A stretch of 64,000 nt of DNA from Mikania micrantha (Eukaryota; Streptophyta; Magnoliopsida; Asterales; Asteraceae), in NCBI GenBank assembly GCA_009363875.1, contig CM018691.1, forward strand, positions 36,433,446 through 36,497,445, read 5' to 3'. Position 1 is the first letter of the stretch. Every line of letters starts with the position of its first letter. Below, in pieces: positions 22,999-33,203 of the stretch. Below the pieces are notes generated by a model. That model saw only the letters and a program-made list of their open reading frames with translations, made no database searches and was not told where the DNA came from. A program made the translations under genes and the position numbers.

Positions 22999-25900
22999 CT
23001 ATTGATCATATACTAACCTGAAGGACTCCCTGACATATGCCTCAAGCAGTATTACCTTCTCTTCTGGAGTCAGCCTCTCATGTTCACCTTCAAAGAAATA
23101 CTCAGGTCCATAATACTCAGACAAGTACCTGGCCATTGTCCCATCATTCAGCTCAACTCTAGTAATCTCTCTGTATACAAACTCATCAAGATGCTTCCCT
23201 TCCAAAAACAGAGAAAGCTCATTTTGTTGAACATTTTCAAGTTTCCTATATACCAAGCCTTTCTTGATCATTTTGTTTTCTATAAACTTTGGAGCTTTTG
23301 AGCCAGAGTTGTACACACTCTTGAAGTCATTGATTATCTCCCAAGGATCAAGTACTGACCCTAGCATAATGTCAGCACTTAAGACCCTTCTGATTCTTCT
23401 GGCATAAGATGCTGGAGCCTCTCTCTTGTGTATCCTGTGAATGATTCTTGGATCCAGCCACATTCTAATCTGTTTCTTCCTATACTGGTAGGTGAACCTC
23501 AGAGCATACAACCTTTGAGCTTCTTTCTTCATTGCAATAATGGTTGATGTCTGAGGATAATCCTTGTCAACTATCTTTAGGATTTGCTCATCATGCTTCC
23601 TTTGGTTCTCTTCTTCTTCAAGCTTCACTTTTACTGCCAACATTCTAGACTCTGGTGTGATCTTTGGATGTTGACCAAAAACCAGTGGCTTCTCAGGCAC
23701 ATAGTTGGCAGGAAGAGTTACTTTCTTCTTTTGAATGGTCAGATCTAACCCAGTTGTTGCTGAATCAGGCTTTTGAACATTTGTTTTAATGACTGTAGAG
23801 ATAGGCATCCTGTCTTCCTCATCTGAATCTTCCTCTTCTTCTTGAATTCTCAGTTGCCTTCTTTTCTTTAGAGGAGCCCTTACCTCAACACTTTCAGAAA
23901 ATTTCTCAACCTCAACCCTCTGAGTTTGAACTTCTTGTTCTTGCATCTCCTCTTGTTCAGTTTCTTGTACATCAGAGGTTGTAACTTGTTCAGAACTTAC
24001 TTTCTCAAAACTTACTTCAACTTCTTTATCAGCCTTTTCCACACTTTCTACATTTTCTTGCTCAACCTCCTCCTCAGCTCTGTTGGCAACCTCAGCAGTT
24101 TTATTCTTCTTCTGTCTCTTGTATGTCACTTGAATGGCAGGAGACCTTTCAGAAGCAATATCTTCATTGTCAGACCTTTGCCTTTTGGAAGCTGAAGTTG
24201 TGACTGACTCTGTTCCTAACTCCCCCTTTTTGGCTGCAGGGGAAGAAGGAGTATGAAGAGTTGTAAGTCTGGCAGTCACAGCATCATCTACCATCTGCTG
24301 AATTTGAGATTTGGAGGGTAGCCTCTCATCAAGGGCTTGGGCAATGATGGTTTTCAGTAAAGGGGTGATGAGAGGGATGACATTTAGAAGGGCAGCAGCT
24401 AATGCCTCTGGGGGGCTAGAACCCAAAGGATTAGTGCCTGAAGCAGTGGCTGGAGGCTTGTCAAATTGTGAGGTAATGGTGGAAGTGTTTGTGTGACCTT
24501 CAGGATGAGAAGGTGCCATCTGTGGGGTAATTGGGGAAGATGGACTTTTGTCCTTGGACATTTTGGTGAGTAGCTCATTGAGTCTACATACCTCAGCCTC
24601 AAGGATTTGATTCTGCTTTAGAACCTCAGCAAGTGTTCTTTGGTCATCAGTAGCCTTAGCTAAATCATCTGACCTCCTGAGAATATCAGGATCTACCTGA
24701 GTTGAGTGTGGCTCAACATGATCAGGTGCCCCTTTTTCTTGGTTCTGGGGACTTCCAACCTCAGGGGTAACCCCTTCATCAGTTGTTGCCTCTGACAAGG
24801 TCTTAGCAATGGTACCACTATTAATCACTCCAAATGATGGAGGTGATGAAGTAGCAGCCTTGTCAGATATCAGAATCTCTCTTTCCACACTAGGAGATCT
24901 GATGTGGTAGTCATAATCCTGTGGGTTATCAGAGACACTTTGATCCTCCCCCTCAATGTTGGAGCTAATCCCAGTAGTGATAGGTGTCTGGGAGGGGATA
25001 GGAGTGTTCAACTGATCCAGGATATTTTCAATAACAAAAGTGGGACTATTTGGGGTGGTTTCCATAGGAATTGGCTTTGAAAGAGAGTGCACCCGGGGAG
25101 ATTGGTGCTGTTCAATAGAAACCTTTTCAAATGAAAGAGGTTCTAGAGATGTGTCTACCCCTACAATGGTTGCTCCAGGATCCTGTTGAGAGGAAACCTG
25201 GGCGGTTTGAGCTGGTAGAGTCTGATGGACCACTGGTTGACTACTCCCAGTGGCCATGTCATGCCTTGGTGAGGCATGGGCAGACTCAGGGGACTCAGTT
25301 CCCTGAGCAGCCTTTTTGGGCTTTGTGGATTTGGGTTTGGTGGGGACCTTAGATTTTGATTTGGAAGAGGAGGCTGTGGGGTCCCTATGCTTTGGTTTTA
25401 GCTTTCGGGCAGCCTCTTTTAGAGTAAGGTTAGAGTTGTGTCGGGAATAGACTTCCAACAAAACTGCTGGAGCAGAGATCCCCTGACCAACAAAGCCATT
25501 TTGCTGAAGCTGTTTCTCTATGATGGCCATGATAAAACGTGGATAGAGTAGCCATCTAGAAGAAACAGGCTTAGCAGCATGTTCAGTTAATTCAGAAAAC
25601 AGGATTTGAGAAAAATTTAATTTTTGAGATTCAAGGATTGAATACAATACCTGTTGCCACCTGGAAGACATTTGGTCCCATGAAGAAGACTTCGGAGCCA
25701 AGCAGATGTTGATCATATGAAATATCAGGCGCTGTGGGTCATTGAAGTGCTTCTTGAAAAGTGTTGAGTCACTCAAGTCACCCTAGTATTCATGACTTGT
25801 AAAACAGAGGTCAGTTGCGCTCTTAGGAAATTGGGTGACCAGATTAGCATCATCAAGCTGAAGAACCTCCCTCAGTTCAGCTGGGCTTATGTGCACGTTA

Positions 25901-26133
25901 TGACCATTGACAGTTGAGCGAAGAGAAATTACTCCTGTGCCAACATTGATCAGTTCCACATTCATCCAGAATTGATGAATAGAGTCGACATATAGTGTTG
26001 GATTGATTAGAAAAGCAGTTTTGAATTGAGAATCATTCATCAAATCCACAGCTTCATCAAACTTTGACCAGAAGGAGGATTTGGTCAGGTAGGCGACAGA
26101 GTTATGACGAGGTTTCAAGGTTATGGACGCCAT
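22999..26133 (-). CDS. Post-pol ORF of the Copia element, unknown function (one stop)
   Basis: An ORF of about 1044 codons lies between pol and the 3' LTR, in the position where Sireviruses can carry an env-like gene. It starts MASITLKPRHNSVAYL (26133). A single in-frame TAG near 25783 follows FTSHEY and is the only break. N-terminal part (~1-240): globular, with WDQMSS and YPRFIMAIIEKQ. Middle (~270-800): low-complexity, Pro/Ser/Thr-rich, then Lys/Glu/Gln-rich and acidic, with possible coiled coil. C-terminal ~170 residues: conserved block QYRKKQIRMW to YDQ. I see no signal peptide or membrane segment, so the env label is not supported. Related copies lie at 18656-19189 and, diverged, at 60554-64000. 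The function is unknown. Confidence 0.8.
24218..24233 (-). other. Internal polypurine-like tract in the post-pol ORF
   Basis: On the minus strand, CCAAAAAGGGGGAGTT encodes Lys-Lys-Gly-Glu. It shares GGGGGAGTT exactly with the element's own 3' PPT. A similar tract lies in the related ORF near 62405. Multiple polypurine tracts are reported for Sireviruses. Use as a second primer site is inference. Confidence 0.4.
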
Positions 26134-26638
26134 GGATGCAAAGACTGGAGAGGGAAAATAGGTATTTGAAAAAGATGGAAAGTTCTGAGAGATTGATAAT
26201 GAAACAACTGAAGAAGGTAGAGTTAAATAGAGAAAACAACGGAAGTTAAAACAACTGAAGAGTAAAATTACTCATCAGGTGTTGTCGACAGTTTTGTTCA
26301 GCAGTTGTTTTCATCAGTTGTTCATCAGACTTTGTGGAAATTTTGTTCATCAGAACTTGTGAACAATGTGTTCATCAGAACTTGTAAACAATTTGTTCAT
26401 CAGAACTTGTAAACAATTTTTGACCTTCAGTACTTAGTGAATCAATACTCATCAGTACTTGTAACTTAGAGTATTAGAAAAGGTCATATCTTTCCTTGAA
26501 TCAGTACTTTTGATATGTATCAGTATTTACTGAAAATATCAAAAAGTTTCAAGGTAAAAAATTTTATTTGAAAAGAAAAATTGAAAATATTTTTGGGTTT
26601 TTGAAAAGAAATTAAAATTTATTTGATGAAAACCCAAC
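26134..26638 (-). other. Non-coding spacer between pol and the post-pol ORF
   Basis: About 500 bp with no ORF. It contains a run of short repeats built on TTCATCAGAACTTGT (plus strand, near 26345, 26372 and 26396) and looser CATCAGT variants. It may act in making or translating a separate message for the post-pol ORF (for example a splice acceptor or promoter), but no specific site can be proved. Confidence 0.5.
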
Positions 26639-29600
26639 CTATTCAAGTTGCAGCATACCAAGCCTTAGAACTAAATTTTGAAAAGTTGAGGTGTCTAAAG
26701 GCTTAGTAAAGATGTCTGCAAGCTCATCAGCACTAGGAACAAACTTTGGATCAATCAGACCCTTTTCATAACAATCTCTTATAAAATGATGTCTGATCTC
26801 AATGTGTTTAGTCCTAGAGTGCTGAACTGGATTCTTGACAATACAAAGAGCTGAAGCACTATCCATTAACAATGGTGTCTTCAGTTCTTTGATGCCATAA
26901 TCCAAGAGTTGAGACTGAAGCCAGAGAATTTGTGAAGTACAACTTGCAGCAGCAATGTACTCGGCTTCAGCAGTGGAAGTGGCTACAGATGTTTGTTTCT
27001 TACTTTGCCAAGAAACCAGACAATTTCCGAGAAATTGACACCCACCAGAAGTAGATTTTCTTGAGAGTTTGCATCCTGCATAGTCACTATCAGAAAAAGC
27101 AACTAGCTTGCAGGAATGTCCAGTGGAGTACCATATTCCCAGAGATTGAGTACCCTGTAAGTATCTGAAAATTCTTTTCACAGCAATCAGATGAGATTCT
27201 TTAGGTGCAGCCTGAAATCTAGCACAGACACATGTGGCAAACATAATGTCTGGCCTTGATGCAGTTAGATACATCAAAGAGCCAATCATACATCTATAAA
27301 GAGTTTCATCCACTGAAGTACCTTTCAGATCAGCATCAAGTTGTGTGGTGCTGCTCATGGGGTTAGAACATGGTTTACAGTTTTGCAAATCAAATTTCTT
27401 TAACAGCTCTTTTGTGTATTTTGATTGGTGAATGAAAATTCCATCAGGTTTTTGTTTAATTTGAAGACCCAAGAAAAACTGTAGTTCCCCCATGGCACTC
27501 ATTTCAAAATTTTTGGTCATAAGCTCAGTGAAAGCATCACACAACTTTAGATCAGATGAAGCAAATATAATGTCATCAACATAAATTTGAACAAGTAGCT
27601 TATGCTGTCCTACATTCTTTATGAATAAAGTTTTATCAATGGAGCCTCTAGTGAAATTATTTTTGAGAAGAAAAGTGGATAAAGTGTCATACCAGGCTCT
27701 AGGTGCTTGTTTCAGCCCATAAAGAGCTTTATCAAGCTTGTACACCCAATCAGGATGTTTATTGTCCTCAAAGCCTGGAGGTTGACACACATACACTTCC
27801 TCTTTTATTTTACCATATAAGAAAGCACTTTTGACATCCATTTGAAAAACTTTAAGTTTATGTAAGGCAGCATATGCTAAGAACAACCTAATTGCTTCTA
27901 GTCTGGCTACAGGGGCAAAAGTTTCATCATAATCAATACCTTCTTCCTGAGAAAACCCCTGTACAACCAGTCTAGCTTTGTTTTTAATGATTTGACCATT
28001 TTCATCTGTTTTATTCCTAAACACCCATTTTGTGCCTATTGCACACTTACCTGGAGGTAGAGAAACCAGCTCCCAAACTTGTTGCTTCTTGAACTGCAAC
28101 AACTCCAACTGCATTGCCTCCACCCAGCCAATGTCTCTAAGTGCTATGTGATAGTTCTTTGGCTCTTGTTGACTGACAAATAGAGCATAAAGACAAAAGT
28201 TGGATAATTGACTTCTTGTTGAAACACCTACAGAAATATCACCAAGAACTTGAGATAATGGATGATCCTTCAGTTCTTGATATGGAATAAGATCAGTGCA
28301 AGTGTTTGCTGGAGGTCCAGATGCAGCAGTTGAAGAAGATGCAGGGAACAAAGCAGCAGGAATTTCAAATGATTGAGAAGATGCTAGAATTTCATCAGCA
28401 TTTGTATTGAGCTGAACAGCTGGAGCAGGAGGACCATCAGATTTGGCAGATATAGGCAGATTGTCACTGAATCTGAACAAATGAGTACTTTCATCTTCAT
28501 CATCTGGAATTCCTTGTGTGGTTTCTGTAGAAGCTTTTGGTGGATCAGCTGGAAGAACCTCATCTTCTACACCAATATTCTCAACTGGAAACTCATGTGG
28601 CAAGATGTTAAGATCAAACATCTCAGCAGGATTTGGAGGAATTGAGTCTTTGGGACATTCATTGAATTTAATGTGAAGAGTTTCTTCTACAATCTTTGTT
28701 CTACAATTGAACACTCTATAAGCCTTGCAAGTTGAAGAATATCCAACAAAGTATCCTGCATCAACTTTGGAATCAAACTTTGTGAGTTGATCTTTGGTGT
28801 TAAGGATATAGCAAGGACACCCAAAAGCTCTGAAGAAGGAAATCAAAGGAGTTAAAGAGTGAAGTATTTCATATGGAGTCTTCAACCATCTTTGATTCAC
28901 CAAAACTCTGTTTTGCACATAGCAAGCTGTATTAACAGCTTCTGCCCAGAATGTCAGTGGCAAACCAGAATCAGCCAACATTGTTCTGGCAGCTTCAATC
29001 AAAGTCCTATTTTTCCTTTCTACAACTCCATTTTGTTCAGGAGTTCTGGGAATGCTGTACTGTCTCTGAATTCCCTTTGACATATAAAATTCATCCAGAA
29101 TGTGATTTCGGAATTCAGTGCCATTATCACTCCTAACACACTTGATAAGAATAGAATATTGCTTTTCAGCATACAACACAAAGTTCATAATAGCCTTGGC
29201 AACCTCACCTTTTGAGTGTAAGAAGAAAGTCCAGACAAACCTTGAATAGTCATCAACAATAACTAGACAATACTTCTTCTTTGCCATAGACATTATCTGC
29301 ACTGGCCCAAACAAATCCATGTGCAGTTGCAAGCAACCAGTGGATTTGGAATCTCCAATTGGAGGAAAAGAGACTTTGTGTTGCTTTCCTTTCAAGCAGG
29401 CAGTACAATTCTCATCACAACTAAAATCCTTTAAAGGAAGACCTCTAACCAAACCATGTTTCACCAATTGATTCATGTTTTTGATGTTCACATGACCTAA
29501 TCTTCTATGCCACAGATTTGATTCCTTGAAAGAGGCCTTAGAGAATAAACAAGGATGACCCTTGACAGAGATTTTCTTAGATAAATCAAAGGCATATACC

Positions 29601-29983
29601 TTTCCCACTCTGTTAGCCTTAAGAAGTGTATACTCATCTAAAACTTTGCCAATCAAAGGCATCACATCAGAAGATAAAATCCTACAATCTTGCTTAGTGA
29701 AAAGAGAAACATGACCCTTATCACACATTTGACTAACACTCAGAAGATTGTACTTAAGATTTTCAACATGATTCACATCATCAAACCTAATCTCACCATT
29801 TGTTACCACACCTTTACCTATAATGTAACCCTTAGCATCATTTCCAAAGGACACAAATCCTTTCCTTCCAGTGAAATAATTATGAAGGAGAGATCTGCTC
29901 CCAGTCATATGCATGGATCCTCCACTATCAACATACCAGATGCTATTTTGGCATGCTGAAGGACCCTGCATACAACAACACAC
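26639..29983 (-). CDS. pol: Copia pol polyprotein, uninterrupted (PR-IN-RT-RNase H)
   Basis: An open frame of about 1114 codons with all Copia pol domains in order. Protease: WYVDSGGSMHMTG (~16-28). Integrase: LWHRRLGH...CTACLKGKQ zinc site (~155-205), DLFGPV, VRSDNGTEF and PEQNGVVERKN (D,D,E). RT: KWVFRNKTDENGQI, LVVQGFSQEEGIDYDETF, MDVKSAFLYG and the YVDDIIFAS catalytic core (~800). RNase H: SDSDYAGC, STSGGCQFLG, TAEAEYIAAA and KHIEIRHHFIRD. It makes the enzymes for reverse transcription and integration in virus-like particles. It ends at TAG 26639-26641. It directly follows an in-frame TGA (29984-29986), so it needs readthrough of, or continuity with, the upstream ORF. Full length suggests a young copy. 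Confidence 0.92.
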   Translation of the reverse strand: MCCCMQGPSACQNSIWYVDSGGSMHMTGSRSLLHNYFTGRKGFVSFGNDAKGYIIGKGVVTNGEIRFDDVNHVENLKYNLLSVSQMCDKGHVSLFTKQDCRILSSDVMPLIGKVLDEYTLLKANRVGKVYAFDLSKKISVKGHPCLFSKASFKESNLWHRRLGHVNIKNMNQLVKHGLVRGLPLKDFSCDENCTACLKGKQHKVSFPPIGDSKSTGCLQLHMDLFGPVQIMSMAKKKYCLVIVDDYSRFVWTFFLHSKGEVAKAIMNFVLYAEKQYSILIKCVRSDNGTEFRNHILDEFYMSKGIQRQYSIPRTPEQNGVVERKNRTLIEAARTMLADSGLPLTFWAEAVNTACYVQNRVLVNQRWLKTPYEILHSLTPLISFFRAFGCPCYILNTKDQLTKFDSKVDAGYFVGYSSTCKAYRVFNCRTKIVEETLHIKFNECPKDSIPPNPAEMFDLNILPHEFPVENIGVEDEVLPADPPKASTETTQGIPDDEDESTHLFRFSDNLPISAKSDGPPAPAVQLNTNADEILASSQSFEIPAALFPASSSTAASGPPANTCTDLIPYQELKDHPLSQVLGDISVGVSTRSQLSNFCLYALFVSQQEPKNYHIALRDIGWVEAMQLELLQFKKQQVWELVSLPPGKCAIGTKWVFRNKTDENGQIIKNKARLVVQGFSQEEGIDYDETFAPVARLEAIRLFLAYAALHKLKVFQMDVKSAFLYGKIKEEVYVCQPPGFEDNKHPDWVYKLDKALYGLKQAPRAWYDTLSTFLLKNNFTRGSIDKTLFIKNVGQHKLLVQIYVDDIIFASSDLKLCDAFTELMTKNFEMSAMGELQFFLGLQIKQKPDGIFIHQSKYTKELLKKFDLQNCKPCSNPMSSTTQLDADLKGTSVDETLYRCMIGSLMYLTASRPDIMFATCVCARFQAAPKESHLIAVKRIFRYLQGTQSLGIWYSTGHSCKLVAFSDSDYAGCKLSRKSTSGGCQFLGNCLVSWQSKKQTSVATSTAEAEYIAAASCTSQILWLQSQLLDYGIKELKTPLLMDSASALCIVKNPVQHSRTKHIEIRHHFIRDCYEKGLIDPKFVPSADELADIFTKPLDTSTFQNLVLRLGMLQLE

Positions 29984-31518
29984 TCAGTTAGACTTTTGGA
30001 CCCAAACCATTTTGGTTTTGGGTCTGTTAACACATGATGAAACAGAAGTAACATTGTCAGTTGAAGCAACACTTGAAGCATTCTTATCAGAAGATTTTGC
30101 TTTGACTTTTGATTTTGATTTCTTTTTATGAAATGAATCAACAGATGCCTCTGCCAGATTAACTTTTCCTATCAGTTGTTGCATCATTAGCATCAGTTGA
30201 TTATGATTTTGAGTTAAAATTTTGATTTCATCAGACACATCAGAACTTGATTTTTTATTTTTGTGTTTGATCATTTTAGTGTCTTTAATCAAATGAGATG
30301 CTGTCAAGTGTTGTTTCCCTGAATCTGGAACAATCCCTTTTCCTTTCTTGGATGTACTTGAGTTGTTTCCTTGTAAGGATTTTCCAGATTTTGAAACTAC
30401 TGATGATTTCTGGTACAAACTTTGAACTAAATTCATTTTTCATTTTGAGTATGTTCTTGTTTTTATGCTTGATTTTGTTGAATTTAGAACCTTTTCTGTA
30501 CCAGCATTCATCAGTTGAATGATTAAACAGCCTACAAATTTCACAAGGCACCCTTTTTTTCTTTTCCTTGTGATTGTCTACAAGTACTGATGACTTAGAA
30601 ATAGATTGTTTGTTCATCAGAACATCTGAGGCATCAGTATTTGTAGCCAATTTGACAACAGCTGATGTGTTGACAACATCTGAAGAGTTGTGCTTCAGTA
30701 CTTGTGTATCAACACATTCACCAACATCAGTTGTTGCAGTATCAGCTTTTTCAACAACTGCTGATGAGTGACTTGGACTTATTAAAAGTCGTGCATCATT
30801 TTCTCCAACTCCATCACCATCTGATTCAATTAAGTGTAGATTTAAGACATTTGAAACTTTTTCATCAGGATCAATCTCAACTAAGACATTATCCTGACAT
30901 GTGTCATCCTCAATGACATTTGTGCACCCAATTGAATAAGAATAGGTTTCAATCTCAACCTTTTCAGCTTTGCAAACATTTGACTCTTCCTCAGATATGT
31001 CTACAGAATCAGACATTTCTGAGGATTTGGTAGATTGATACACACTTTCCCCATCAGACTCACAGTCACAACATTTTGGTTTATAATCAGCAGGGGGCAG
31101 TGTGATTATAACCAATCCCAAACTTAACATTTGAAGCTGATTGTTTGCTTAACAACATTTCAAACCCCTTACAGGATTCAACCCATTTTTCACAGTTGAC
31201 TTGGGTTGCTGCAAGCGTTTGTTTCAAATCATTATGCTTCACAAGCATGACTTCCACTCTAGCTTTTTCATCAGATAACAAACATTTGAGTTTATAAATT
31301 TCAGACTCTTTTTCATTTAAAGCTTTTTCAAACTCAGTTTTGTTTTTAGCCACAGCCTTCTCTAATTCAAATTTCTCATTTATCAATTCTACATTTATTT
31401 CCCTAATGGAAGCAAATGCTGAAATACATGACTCTGAGCATAACTTAGCTTTTGATTCAGAAGATACCTGTGATGTTGAAGAAGATTGACAAGAGTTGTC
31501 AGTTGAATCAATAGCCAT
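29984..31518 (-). pseudogene. Coiled-coil and zinc-knuckle ORF upstream of pol (frameshifted)
   Basis: It starts at ATG 31518 (MAIDSTDNSC), overlapping the gag stop as TGATG. Residues ~25-140 (31450-31100) are rich in Glu/Lys/Leu and look like a coiled coil. A frame change near 31100 leads to an acidic Ser/Asp-rich stretch. Near 30560 a second knuckle CEICRLFNHSTDEC fits CX2CX4HX4C. A frame change near 30435 leads to a Lys/Ser-rich tail (KKKSKSKVKAKSS) and then TGA at 29986-29984, in frame with pol. The ORF probably formed the N-terminus of the pol polyprotein. Coiled-coil Gag extensions are known in Sireviruses. The two frame changes show damage in this copy. Confidence 0.75.
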
Positions 31519-32981
31519 CAATGCAAGATTTCAAAAGGATTGTCTCCACCATGTGGACCATTTTCAGAGTAAGGCTGCATGTTGAAGTCAGATAAATCAT
31601 CAGGTAGGCTACTCCAATCAACTACTCCAGGAGTAAAGAAACTCTGATGCTGTTGTTGTTGAGACTGTTGATTGGTTTGAGATTTGCTGGGATCAGGAAG
31701 AGCAGGTGATTGTGAAGGAATTAATGCTGGAGTGTGTGTAGGTTGAGGCATGTAAAAACAAGGATATGGATATGGCATAGGATTTTGTGGAACAAAGTGA
31801 GCTGGATAGAATTGTTGTTGACTAGTACCAGAAGATTGTGGTCCTTTGCTTGATGTGTTGTTGCTTGGAAAAGTCACAAAAGGTGCAGCAGAGTTAGAAC
31901 CAGTAGATTTGCACTCCCTAGCAAAGTGACCAAGTCTGTGACACTTATGGCACCTCAGCTTCCCTTTGTCAAATCCAACTTTGGTTTTGCCAGATAATCC
32001 AGGGAACTTTCTTCCTGTTCGTTTATAGAACTTTTGTGATCTGATGTTGATTAATGCCATTTGACTCAAAATGTCCATCTCCTCTAGATCATCATCCGGG
32101 ATTCCTTTCAAATCATCCATCACAAAACACAAGTTATCACCATAATTTCCTGCATTACCATCAACTCCCACAAAAGCATGTTCAGAATTGTTAGTAGAAA
32201 AATCAATATGTTCATCATAAGAACATTCAGACCCATTAAACTCTGACTCCTGACCTATCAAAGCAGTGTTACCAGGAACAAAATCATCAGCAAGTTTTCC
32301 AGATGAAGACAGTTTTCTCTTCTGTTCTACCTCTCTCTCAAAAGTTAAGAGTTTCCCATGTAATTGGGTGAGAGATAGATTTTCCAGATTAGCATTAGAG
32401 CGTAGGACAATTGTGTATGTGTCCCATCTCTCAGGCAGTGATCTGAGAAATCTGTTATTCATCTGACTATTAGTATATTCTTGCTTAACCATTTTCAACT
32501 CAGAAATTAAACATGAGAACCGCTCAAATTGTTGAGTCAATGATTCACCCTTTCTGTGAGAAAATGTCTCATACTGCTGAGCAAGGATTTCTCTAGTATT
32601 TGCTAAAACCTCATCGGTTCCACCAAATTGTTCTTTCAGTGCAACCCAGAGATCATGGGCAGTATCATGATGCATCAAGCCTGAATAAATCTCATTAGGC
32701 AGAGCCATGGCCAGAATACCATGAGCTTTCGCATCAATTTCAAACAGTTTGATATCCTCATCCGAATACATATCAGACGGTTTCGGAATCATGATCTTAG
32801 TTTCAGGATCAGTGATCGTGGGTTTATATGGACCATGCACTACAGATTTCCAACATCCTGCGCTGTTAATCGACAGGTGATGTAGCATTCTACGTTGCCA
32901 AATGTTGTACTCACTCCGCACAAGCATCGGAGGCTTGGTTGCGGAGCCTGTATTGTGCGGATCATTGTTTGGAGTTGTCAT
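31518..32981 (-). CDS. gag: Copia gag (capsid/nucleocapsid), intact ORF
   Basis: ATG at 32981 (MTTPNNDPHNT) is preferred over the longer reading at 32999, which has no ATG. The product is about 487 residues. The N-terminal half is a Copia Gag (UBN2-type) fold: YNIWQRRMLHHL, HDLWVALKEQFGGTDEV, LAQQYETF and LPERWDTY. The knuckle CHKCHRLGHFAREC (CX2CX4HX4C) is at about residue 345. The C-terminal tail is Pro/Gln/Ser-rich. It forms virus-like particles and binds the element's RNA. The stop TGA (31520-31518) overlaps the ATG of the next ORF by one base. A truncated duplicate lies at 21511-21955. Confidence 0.92.
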   Translation of the reverse strand: MTTPNNDPHNTGSATKPPMLVRSEYNIWQRRMLHHLSINSAGCWKSVVHGPYKPTITDPETKIMIPKPSDMYSDEDIKLFEIDAKAHGILAMALPNEIYSGLMHHDTAHDLWVALKEQFGGTDEVLANTREILAQQYETFSHRKGESLTQQFERFSCLISELKMVKQEYTNSQMNNRFLRSLPERWDTYTIVLRSNANLENLSLTQLHGKLLTFEREVEQKRKLSSSGKLADDFVPGNTALIGQESEFNGSECSYDEHIDFSTNNSEHAFVGVDGNAGNYGDNLCFVMDDLKGIPDDDLEEMDILSQMALINIRSQKFYKRTGRKFPGLSGKTKVGFDKGKLRCHKCHRLGHFARECKSTGSNSAAPFVTFPSNNTSSKGPQSSGTSQQQFYPAHFVPQNPMPYPYPCFYMPQPTHTPALIPSQSPALPDPSKSQTNQQSQQQQHQSFFTPGVVDWSSLPDDLSDFNMQPYSENGPHGGDNPFEILH

Positions 32982-33186
32982 GATCACAGATTCAAGCAAT
33001 TAGACACAAGCTAATGCAAATTTCGATCAATTGATTCAAAACAAATTAATATTGAAGGACAACTCAACAGAAGTTAACAGAGAACTTCAATCTATAACAA
33101 ATTCTTACTTAATCAGCTAATTCGATCAATTAGAGAACAAATTTGAGCAGTTTCAGAGATCAATTGTTTAATCGATCAATGATTAA

Positions 33187-33203
33187 CCTGCTCTGATACC
33201 AAT
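33187..33203 (-). other. Primer binding site of the Sirevirus-like Copia
   Basis: On the minus strand, two bases after the LTR end CCTACA, comes TGGTATCAGAGC, complementary to initiator tRNA-Met. This fixes the 5' end of the element on the right-hand side. Confidence 0.93.

Noticed and set aside
23926..24195. Hydrophobic plus-strand ORF (possible membrane protein)
   Set aside because: It is antisense to the Lys/Glu-rich part of the post-pol ORF, and its Leu/Phe/Ser content is the complement of that sequence.
22999..26133. Envelope glycoprotein gene
   Set aside because: The position fits env-like ORFs, but I see no signal peptide, membrane segment or cysteine pattern. I left the function open.
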